DNA of 16,588 bases from B1 sp044370475 (GTDB lineage Bacteria; Bacteroidota; Bacteroidia; UKL13-3). Each line of letters opens with the position of its first letter. Position 1 is the stretch's first letter. The notes under the pieces were generated by a model that worked only from the letters and a program-made list of their open reading frames with translations, was not told the origin of the DNA and ran no database searches. The stretch is taken from NCBI GenBank assembly GCA_044370475.1, contig JBILVK010000060.1:1-16588 (forward strand). Reading direction: 5' to 3'. Position numbers and translations under genes: made by a program. Of the stretch, positions 1 through 5,163 are shown piece after piece.

Positions 1-232
1 CATGGGATGGGAAAATAAGAAGAAAGTGGCGGTGCCGGTAGATTTGTTTAGCAAGCTAGAAAAGGATGATGCTAAACTGGTTAGGCATATACAGACTAAG
101 GTGCGGGCCAATTTAGATGAGATGGCTTATGAGTTAAATATGGACCCGGGCACTTTGGCCTTAAAACTCTTAGAACTGGAGTTTGCGGGTTATGTAAGAA
201 CTTTACCCGGAAAAACTTACGAACTATCCTAA
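1..232 (+). CDS. dprA: DprA/Smf DNA-processing protein, C-terminal fragment
   Basis: This is the 3' end of a gene that enters from the left edge; the frame is open from the first base and the methionine at base 2 is probably internal. The visible 76 residues form a winged-helix domain ending in a run like LELEFAGYVRTLPGKTYEL, the typical ending of the DprA C-terminal domain (pattern LLELELxGxVxxLPGxxYxL). DprA binds single-stranded DNA entering during transformation and loads RecA onto it in the cytoplasm; the Rossmann-fold part lies outside the window. That this is DprA is inferred from the C-terminal domain only. No terminator follows, and the next gene starts 60 bases later on the same strand. 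Confidence 0.85.
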   Translation, partial: MGWENKKKVAVPVDLFSKLEKDDAKLVRHIQTKVRANLDEMAYELNMDPGTLALKLLELEFAGYVRTLPGKTYELS

Positions 233-234
233 AA

Positions 235-276
235 GAATGGCTTGAATATTTTGAGTTTTGTTCATCTTTGCCATTC
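235..276 (+). promoter_or_regulatory. Possible weak promoter with overlapping inverted repeat before the phosphatase gene
   Basis: The sequence CATCTTTG (263-270) matches the Bacteroidota -7 consensus TAnnTTTG at 7 of 8 positions, with TTG at 243-245 as a possible -33 element 17 bases upstream. Perfect 7-base arms GAATGGC (235-241) and GCCATTC (270-276) flank it. They could form a hairpin or an operator, but there is no T-run, so a terminator is unlikely. Weak evidence. Confidence 0.25.
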
Positions 277-292
277 CATAGTTTAATTGAAC

Positions 293-1390
293 ATGAAGAA
301 ACTGATCGTATTTTATTTGGCCTTATTTATTGCATGTGCATCCTTGGTTCAGGCCGCCAAACCTAAGCCTCAAAAGATTGTGAAGCCTAAACGCATCGTT
401 TTCTTAATTGGAGATGGCATGGGATTGGCGCAGATTTCGTCCTGCATGGTAAATTATACAGGCCGAAATGCCTTTGAGCGCTTTGAGGTCATTGGTTTGA
501 GTAAAACGCGCTCTTCGGATAATTATGTAACCGACAGTGGCGCTGGGGCAACCGTTTTTTCTATGGGTAAAAAAACCTATAACGGAGCCATTGGGGTAGA
601 CAGCGCTGGTTTGGAGAGTGAGGGCTTATTTGAGAAAGCTAAGAACTATAACTGGGGAACAGGTGTGGTGGCAACTTCTTCTATTACCCACGCAACGCCA
701 GCGGCTTTTTATGCGCATGTAGCTTCACGCAAAAGTGAGGAAGAAATTGCAGAGTTTATGGTGCGTAAAAATTGTGACATAGCCATTGGGGGTGGAAAGA
801 AATTTTTTACGGGTCGCAAAGATGGTCGCAACTTATTTACAGAGTTGAACGAGTTTGGTTATACCATTGCCAGCGATACTAACTTACTAAACATTGACGC
901 TCCTAAATTGGTATATACCTTGGCCGAGAATGGCATGAAAAAAATGCAAGAGGGTAGGGGAGATTACCTTTCCAAAGCAACTGCTTTGGCTCAGAAAAAT
1001 TTGGAAAAATACCATGGTAAGTACTTCTTGATGGTAGAAGGTTCGCAAATAGATTGGGGCGGACACGACAATGATTTTGAATACATGAAAGCCGAGTTAT
1101 TAGACTTTAATGCCGTGATAAATGAGGTATTAGATGCCGCAGAGAAAGATGGCAATACCTTGGTGGTGGTAACGGCAGATCACGAAACAGGAGGCTTAAG
1201 TATGTTAGAGAATAAATCTGATCATTCTGCCTTTACGGTAAATTATGCCAGCAAAGGACACAGCGGCATTATGGTACCTGTTTTTGCTTATGGTCCGGGT
1301 GCAAACACCTTTAACGGCATGTACGAAAACACCGAAATCTATTATAAGTTTCTAAAATTATTAAGTGAAAATGGAAATCGTAAAAAGTAA
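293..1390 (+). CDS. Secreted PhoA-type alkaline phosphatase
   Basis: A 365-residue protein that hydrolyses phosphate monoesters outside the cytoplasm, probably in the periplasm, to release inorganic phosphate. An upstream TTG at 287 is in frame, but ATG at 293 gives a clean signal peptide (MKKLIVFYLALFIACASLVQA, cleavage near residue 21). The alkaline phosphatase active site is complete: metal ligand D41 in GDGMG, nucleophile S82 in VTDSGAGAT, T135 in THATPAA, phosphate-binding R146 in ASRK, E249, D254 and H258 in VEGSQIDWGGH, D296 and H297 in TADHETGG, and H323 in KGHSG. The length is short for the family (PhoA about 450 residues) but no core motif is missing. It follows dprA by 60 bases, and its 3' end overlaps the next gene by 20 bases, suggesting translational coupling. 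No Pho box could be judged. Substrate preference, phosphomonoester or diester, is not shown by the sequence. Confidence 0.93.
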   Translation: MKKLIVFYLALFIACASLVQAAKPKPQKIVKPKRIVFLIGDGMGLAQISSCMVNYTGRNAFERFEVIGLSKTRSSDNYVTDSGAGATVFSMGKKTYNGAIGVDSAGLESEGLFEKAKNYNWGTGVVATSSITHATPAAFYAHVASRKSEEEIAEFMVRKNCDIAIGGGKKFFTGRKDGRNLFTELNEFGYTIASDTNLLNIDAPKLVYTLAENGMKKMQEGRGDYLSKATALAQKNLEKYHGKYFLMVEGSQIDWGGHDNDFEYMKAELLDFNAVINEVLDAAEKDGNTLVVVTADHETGGLSMLENKSDHSAFTVNYASKGHSGIMVPVFAYGPGANTFNGMYENTEIYYKFLKLLSENGNRKK

Positions 1391-1634
1391 TTATAACTGG
1401 GTAATCATCCTAGGCTTAATAGCCTTTGCCCTGCTGTTGGTCTATGTAATTTTACCCAAGGTAGTTAAAAACTACTCAAGCGAGAAAGGCATAAAACTCG
1501 CCATAATTTACGGCATGATGGGATATTTGTCGTATGATTTTTACAAGCAAGAAAAATACGGCTACATTGCCTTCTTCATTGTTGGCGCCGCAGTTTACAC
1601 CTACCTCACCATCATCGCCAAAAAGAAAGGGTAA
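1371..1634 (+). CDS. Small integral membrane protein of unknown function
   Basis: An 87-residue protein starting at ATG 1371, inside the last codons of the phosphatase gene in another frame (20-base overlap). An in-frame GTG at 1365 is an alternative. I do not recognise a family. It has a strongly hydrophobic segment at about residues 10-29, a moderately hydrophobic one at about 43-57, and another at about 65-82, followed by a lysine-rich tail (AKKKG). That pattern suggests two or three transmembrane helices with a cytoplasmic C-terminus. The overlap with the phosphatase stop argues that it is translated by coupling and belongs to the same transcript. It ends directly against the convergent GH25 gene with no bases between the stops. 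Confidence 0.7.
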   Translation: MEIVKSNYNWVIILGLIAFALLLVYVILPKVVKNYSSEKGIKLAIIYGMMGYLSYDFYKQEKYGYIAFFIVGAAVYTYLTIIAKKKG

Positions 1635-2423
1635 TTACCTTTTGCAAAGGCCCATTAGGTCGTCGTAGTCGCCTTTAAATACGTTGAAGTCAACGTTGCC
1701 ACGAATACCTTTAACCCTGCCACTTTCGTTGTGTTGCCAGAACTCCCATTTTTTGGTAAGTCGGTTCAAATCATCTGTGGCATAATGAGCAATCCACAAT
1801 GGATATTTTTCAAACTCTTTGCCACTAAAGTAATTTCTATAGAATGAATAGCTGGTATACAAAATAGGTGTAACACCGTAATGCTTCTCTGCAAGTTCCA
1901 ACCAACGCTTCACAGATTTCTTCATTCTGGCCGGAGGGGTGCTTCCTCTCATTTCAACATCTAATACTGGAGGTAAATCTTCTTTTTGTAACTTAACAAT
2001 GCTTTTAAAGAGGTTAAATTGTTCGTCGGCAGTTAAATGCGGACGAAAGAAGTGATAAGCACCTCTTAGTATGTTAATTTCCTTGGCATTACGCCAGTTT
2101 TCTTGGAAGTAATTATCTCTAACGGTTCTTCCTTCACAAGCCTTAATAAATGCAAAGCTTATATCGATATTGTTGGACGAATGTTCGCTAACAGATTCCC
2201 AATTAATTTTGCCTTGGTGACGAGAAACATCAATGCCATGAACCTCGTAGTCTGGTGGGAGCCAGATGCCAAAACCAGGGAAACCAGCTTTGCCATTTTT
2301 CTTAACCGAACCGCTGAAAGCATCAAAAGGGGGGTAGCTAACAAAGGCAAAAGTAACCAAGCCTATAATAGCAACAGTTAAACCTCCAATTAAAACCTTC
2401 CTTCTATTCATGGTATTCGACAT
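1635..2423 (-). CDS. Membrane-anchored GH25 lysozyme (N-acetylmuramidase)
   Basis: A 262-residue protein with one N-terminal membrane segment (about residues 10-29) and a glycoside hydrolase family 25 domain at about 60-258. GH25 enzymes cleave the beta-1,4 bond between N-acetylmuramic acid and N-acetylglucosamine in peptidoglycan. The expected carboxylates are present: D65 in HGIDVSRHQG, E97 in IKACEG, the catalytic pair D155 and E157 in PPVLDVEMRG, and D245 in GNVDFN; ILYT (187-190) and PLWIAHY (208-214) are also typical strands. The uncleaved-looking anchor suggests a periplasmic enzyme tethered to the inner membrane, used for cell-wall turnover rather than export. The start at ATG 2423 lies only about 10 bases from a candidate -7 box, so the second ATG (2411, MNRRKVLIGG) is also plausible. 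The gene converges with the small membrane-protein gene. Confidence 0.9.
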   Translation of the reverse strand: MSNTMNRRKVLIGGLTVAIIGLVTFAFVSYPPFDAFSGSVKKNGKAGFPGFGIWLPPDYEVHGIDVSRHQGKINWESVSEHSSNNIDISFAFIKACEGRTVRDNYFQENWRNAKEINILRGAYHFFRPHLTADEQFNLFKSIVKLQKEDLPPVLDVEMRGSTPPARMKKSVKRWLELAEKHYGVTPILYTSYSFYRNYFSGKEFEKYPLWIAHYATDDLNRLTKKWEFWQHNESGRVKGIRGNVDFNVFKGDYDDLMGLCKR

Positions 2424-2432
2424 TAGTATTTA

Positions 2433-2472
2433 CAAATTTAGCACAATTATAAAAATTGTTTACAATTTGTGC
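2433..2472 (-). promoter_or_regulatory. Promoter of the GH25 gene with dyad in the spacer
   Basis: On the minus strand TAAATTTG (2440-2433) matches TAnnTTTG exactly, with TTG (2465-2463) 22 bases upstream as a possible -33 element. The spacer contains the dyad ACAATT (2443-2448) / AATTGT (2454-2459), and wider arms GCACAA (2441-2446) / TTGTGC (2467-2472). These could be a repressor site, although AT-rich dyads arise easily by chance. Transcription would start at about 2426-2430, almost at the first ATG. Confidence 0.45.
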
Positions 2473-2604
2473 ATCATTCTGGTGGAGAACTTTGTGTATA
2501 GTTCTGATAGATAGACACTGAATTCTCTTAAATTTATATGAATAACGCTTGAGCTAAAAAAAATTGTTTCGCAGAAATATTTTTTTTTAAAAGTTCAAAA
2601 TCCT

Positions 2605-2612
2605 TATATTTG
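2605..2612 (+). promoter_or_regulatory. -7 element of the tRNA-Met promoter
   Basis: TATATTTG is a perfect match to the Bacteroidota -7 consensus TAnnTTTG. No clear TTG lies at the expected -33 distance; that position is a T-rich run at 2579-2588. Transcription would start near 2617, giving a leader of about 50 bases before the mature tRNA. Confidence 0.6.
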
Positions 2613-2665
2613 CAGCCCCTTAAAAATCATTCAAGGCAAGATTTGCCCCAATTTTTAAGTCCCAT

Positions 2666-2739
2666 GGCGGGGTAGCTCAGTTGGTTAGAGCGTAGGATTC
2701 ATAACCCTAAGGTGGGCAGTTCGATCCTGCTCCCCGCTA
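2666..2739 (+). tRNA. tRNA-Met (anticodon CAT), elongator type
   Basis: A 74-base cloverleaf. The acceptor stem pairs 2666-2672 with 2732-2738 (one G-T pair at the end), the D stem pairs GCTC (2675-2678) with GAGC (2688-2691), the anticodon stem pairs 2693-2697 with 2705-2709, and the T stem pairs 2715-2719 with 2727-2731 around loop TTCGATC. The anticodon CAT is at 2700-2702 in loop TTCATAA. The discriminator is A (2739) and the CCA end is not encoded. The G-starting acceptor stem and TAGCTCAGTTGGTTAGAGC arm fit elongator tRNA-Met; a C-starting initiator is excluded by the first base pair. The innermost anticodon-stem position is an A-C mismatch (2697/2705). A lysidine-modified tRNA-Ile2 also carries CAT and cannot be fully excluded. 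A terminator follows 12 bases later. Confidence 0.93.
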
Positions 2740-2744
2740 CAAGC

Positions 2745-2778
2745 AAAAAAAAGCCAATCAGAAATGATTGGCTTTTTT
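2745..2778. terminator. Bidirectional intrinsic terminator after tRNA-Met
   Basis: Perfect 9-base arms AGCCAATCA (2752-2760) and TGATTGGCT (2765-2773) around a GAAA loop are flanked by an A-run on the left and a T-run on the right. It can therefore end the tRNA transcript on the plus strand and the Fic transcript, whose stop is at 2784, on the minus strand. Confidence 0.9.
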
Positions 2779-2783
2779 CGTTT

Positions 2784-3845
2784 CTACTCTACACGGACTC
2801 TAAAATATTCACCGACTGCAAATTTGAATTGTTCGATAAAAATCTGCTTGAATGCATTTAGATTATTTTGTTCATAGAATATCAACATTGCCTTTTTATA
2901 GTCGACAGATTCAACTGTTCTGAATGAAATTGGGCAATAATTATTAGTTATTAAAATACCATTTGCTACAATTCTCGCCACCCTTTTATTTCCATCCATA
3001 AAGGCTTGGATATAGCTGAGCAAGATTAATGTCAGCAATGCCTTTTCAAACACATTTTTCTTACTGTTTATTATTCTGCAAGCATCATGTAATGATTCTC
3101 TAATTTGGTGTTCATTATCTAATGGTAGATAATCAGTTCCACCAATACGCACTAATTCCTTGCGCAAATTTCGTTGTACATCAAGTTTCTCAACTAGCAT
3201 GCTATGAATATCCTCAATGTCTCGAATTTTCAACGCTTCAAAAAAATCGAGGTTTTGCAATAAAAAATCAATAGCTTTTTTATGATTTAAAAGCATTGTT
3301 GCTTCTTCGACCGTTTTACCTTTTGCAGTTTGTTGTTCCTTCAAAAGTATTTCCGTATCCAGCAAACTGTAAGTATTACCTTCAATTTGTGAAGATTTCC
3401 ATGATAAATCAATGGATAATCGCTCAACCTCCATTTGATATACGGACAGCGATAGTTTACTTATATTATGCTCATATTGTCTTTGTAAACTTTGTAATTC
3501 TTCCATTTCTTCGTCCGTAAATAACCGAGCACCTTCTAATGAATCAATTAATTCGAAATTGAAACGGCTTTTGATTTTCCTATTCTCAAAGCTGAAATAT
3601 TCATCCACATTAATTGGATAAATTAACTGGTATTCAGGGGTTAATGAGTATTTTAATCCTTTTCCTTTACCATTGCTTGTAACAAGATTCATTTTCATAA
3701 ATTCTCCACCAAGCCGCCTTTTTAGCGTACTGAGTGACATGGAGAAATTTGTATTCAAATTTACTAATCCATTATGTATTTCAGGCGCTGACGTTTTGGG
3801 ATTATCTTTCAAATAAGTCAAAATCATCAATTCCTCTCTGTTCAT
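2784..3845 (-). CDS. Winged-helix/Fic domain protein with Gln in place of the catalytic His
   Basis: A 353-residue protein. ATG at 3845 is preferred over an in-frame GTG at 3869, which would add eight residues and lie close to the promoter. Residues 1-75 look like a winged-helix DNA-binding domain (MNREELMILTYLKDNP, basic recognition segment LKRRLGG). Residues about 100-345 form a Fic core. Fic enzymes usually transfer AMP to Ser, Thr or Tyr of a target protein, using the His of HPFxDGNGRxxR. Here the motif reads QAFMDGNKRVAR (280-291), so the His is Gln280 (codon 3006-3008) while the phosphate-binding D284, G285, N286, R288 and R291 remain. An inhibitory-helix motif SSQIEGN (151-157; S151, E155, G156) of the N-terminally inhibited class is also present. 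The gene may encode a non-AMPylating Fic relative or a nucleotide-binding transcription regulator. No antitoxin partner gene is adjacent. It is convergent with the tRNA and shares its terminator. Confidence 0.85.
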   Translation of the reverse strand: MNREELMILTYLKDNPKTSAPEIHNGLVNLNTNFSMSLSTLKRRLGGEFMKMNLVTSNGKGKGLKYSLTPEYQLIYPINVDEYFSFENRKIKSRFNFELIDSLEGARLFTDEEMEELQSLQRQYEHNISKLSLSVYQMEVERLSIDLSWKSSQIEGNTYSLLDTEILLKEQQTAKGKTVEEATMLLNHKKAIDFLLQNLDFFEALKIRDIEDIHSMLVEKLDVQRNLRKELVRIGGTDYLPLDNEHQIRESLHDACRIINSKKNVFEKALLTLILLSYIQAFMDGNKRVARIVANGILITNNYCPISFRTVESVDYKKAMLIFYEQNNLNAFKQIFIEQFKFAVGEYFRVRVE

Positions 3846-3857
3846 CTTAGTGTTTAA

Positions 3858-3896
3858 TTTATCGGTCACGAGAATGTGTTTTATCGGTCAAATATA
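3858..3896 (-). promoter_or_regulatory. Fic gene promoter with two operator-like direct repeats
   Basis: On the minus strand TATATTTG (3896-3889) matches the -7 consensus exactly; no good -33 element is seen. The 11-base word TTTATCGGTCA (plus-strand reading) occurs at 3858-3868 and 3880-3890, exactly 22 bases apart, about two helical turns. The second copy overlaps the -7 box by two bases and the first lies in the leader. The arrangement suits a protein that binds side by side and blocks transcription, possibly the winged helix of the Fic protein itself. Confidence 0.5.
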
Positions 3897-4115
3897 CTGT
3901 TTTCGGAACGAAAAAACCTGTGTATTTGACTGATATTTTATTTATCGTTCTTTAATTTCTCTTTTTTAGGTCAAATTGACGTTTTATTGAGCGACAAATG
4001 ACATACAGTTAAACGAAATAACCGACCATACCTTTTCTTTCAAGGCAAATCCTTAGACCTATTCATATACAGCCACAAATCAACCGCCAATTCTTACCCT
4101 TCTAAAAAGTTAGAA
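3897..4115. other. Non-coding stretch upstream of the Fic gene
   Basis: Together with its flanks this makes a 400-base gene-free stretch. I see no convincing ORF. TTCAAGGCAA at 4039-4048 repeats a 10-base word found in the tRNA-Met leader (2630-2639). The interval may be a decayed remnant of mobile or duplicated DNA, but nothing identifies it firmly. Confidence 0.35.
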
Positions 4116-4136
4116 ATCGCCTGATCTCCCGCTACT
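4116..4136 (+). pseudogene. tRNA 3'-end-like fragment
   Basis: The stretch ends in TGATCTCCCGCTAC, which looks like the 3' T-stem strand plus acceptor strand of a tRNA. It shares CCCGCTAC exactly with the end of the tRNA-Met gene (2733-2740). The CTCCCGCTA ending is also typical of Bacteroidota tRNA-Gly. No D arm, anticodon arm or 5' acceptor strand precedes it, so no functional tRNA is possible. A terminator follows within a few bases, as expected for a tRNA gene. It may be a leftover attachment-site half or a truncated tRNA. Confidence 0.35.
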
Positions 4137-4167
4137 AAAAAGAGGTTGATTTTCAACCTCTTTTTTT
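4137..4167. terminator. Intrinsic terminator, probably bidirectional
   Basis: Arms AGAGGTTGA (4141-4149) and TCAACCTCT (4153-4161) around a TTT loop, extended by A-T pairs (4137-4140 with 4162-4165), end in a T-run on the plus strand. The A-run on the left gives a T-run on the minus strand, so it can terminate the gene that stops at 4273. Confidence 0.8.
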
Positions 4168-4272
4168 ATTTTCAGGTATTCCATTTACGTACGTTTTTAT
4201 GATTTTTTTTTGGCCCTATGCTGTTTGCACAGAGGCATAAATGTTTATGAATAATTCACCAGGGTTCCTACC

Positions 4273-4971
4273 TCAACAAATGAGCAATAAACGGGCTTGT
4301 TCGTTTTGTTCTTTAGGTGCCCTATGAACACAGGGTGGCACTTCAATAGCAGGATGATCGACCGCGAGTCTCCAGATGTTTCCCAAGCCCAAGCTGATGG
4401 GTTTTCCACCAGGCTTTATTTGGTAATGTAGGTCATAGAAATTTTCTTTTAGATAGTTCTCAAATCCTTCTTCAGGACCATCATATTGTTTTTTTAATTG
4501 TTCTCGTATTTCTGGAACAAGCACTTTTTGTTGGGCTTGCGCATTAGGCAATATCTCGCTCGAATCGCCATAGTAAGTGCATAGAAAAGTGTCTGTTGCT
4601 ACCGGTGATCTGTCTGCATGAAAGGAATATACATCGGTGGCAAAATAGGGGTTGGTTTCGTCTATATCATAACACTTTATAAGGTTGAGAATAGGAGAGG
4701 CTCCATGCGCACTTAATAGCCTTAAATCACTCACCAATATTTCTCGTGCAATATTTCCTTGCTCACTTAACTCAAGGGCATATAAATCTTCTTCATCCAA
4801 TTCAACAATGTTTTCTTTGGTAACAACTTTAGCTACAATTTCAGAAAAATCTCCGACAAGCTCTCGCTTCCAACATATCGCATTTGTCAAGCCTTTATAA
4901 GGCACAGAAACAAGTTCGTCAAAACTTTCTACCTCATAAAATTGATTTTCTGTTATCGACAATTGGTTCAT
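4273..4971 (-). CDS. DUF1826-like protein with Fe(II)/2-oxoglutarate oxygenase-like residues
   Basis: A 232-residue cytoplasmic protein without signal peptide or membrane segment. From memory it resembles DUF1826: the segment VYSFHADRSPVATDTFLCTY (114-133) recalls the family pattern FHxDxxxxRLLCTYxGPGT, and the end CVHRAPKEQNEQARLLL (214-230) recalls HRSP...RLLLTLD. DUF1826 has no established function that I know of. The visible residues H118-x-D120, H216 and R227 follow the HxD...H...R arrangement of Fe(II)/2-oxoglutarate-dependent oxygenases on a double-stranded beta-helix, so an oxygenase role is a testable inference. Start ATG 4971 is the first in frame. It is a single-gene unit: the next gene upstream is 192 bases away behind its own terminator. 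No -7 box was found upstream. Confidence 0.6.
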   Translation of the reverse strand: MNQLSITENQFYEVESFDELVSVPYKGLTNAICWKRELVGDFSEIVAKVVTKENIVELDEEDLYALELSEQGNIAREILVSDLRLLSAHGASPILNLIKCYDIDETNPYFATDVYSFHADRSPVATDTFLCTYYGDSSEILPNAQAQQKVLVPEIREQLKKQYDGPEEGFENYLKENFYDLHYQIKPGGKPISLGLGNIWRLAVDHPAIEVPPCVHRAPKEQNEQARLLLIC

Positions 4972-5107
4972 ACCGAAAGATAAGAAGTTTAAAGGAAAAC
5001 GAAGTATTTATAAAACTGTTAAGGATAAAAATTTAATCTTCTAAAATAGATTGTTAAGAATTTCCTCCCAATAAAAATTCCAATAAATTATTAAGGGTTG
5101 CTGCTAC

Positions 5108-5144
5108 AAAAAAATGCGGATTCAATTAAATGAACCCGCATTTT
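5108..5144 (-). terminator. Intrinsic terminator of the giant T9SS gene
   Basis: Read on the minus strand, arms 5144-5131 and 5124-5111 pair over 14 positions (one G-T pair) around a 6-base loop, followed by seven T residues. It lies 20 bases after the stop codon. Confidence 0.88.
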
Positions 5145-5163
5145 CTTTTACTCAAAATTCTTT

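Noticed and set aside
235..276. Terminator after dprA
   Set aside because: The 7-base inverted repeat has a 28-base loop and no T-run.
2103..2381. A 92-residue plus-strand ORF opposite the GH25 gene
   Set aside because: It lies wholly antisense to a GH25 domain with all catalytic residues and has no recognisable features.
2666..2739. tRNA-Ile2 (lysidine) identity for the CAT tRNA
   Set aside because: The D arm and acceptor stem fit elongator tRNA-Met better by memory; identity elements for TilS were not clearly seen, so Met is kept with a caveat.
2784..3845. Fic gene as the toxin of a toxin-antitoxin pair
   Set aside because: The motif lacks the catalytic His, the inhibitory helix is within the same protein, and no small partner gene is adjacent.
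4050..4136. A complete second tRNA ending at 4136
   Set aside because: Only the 3' acceptor and T-stem strand resemble a tRNA; no matching 5' acceptor strand, D arm or anticodon arm could be found upstream.
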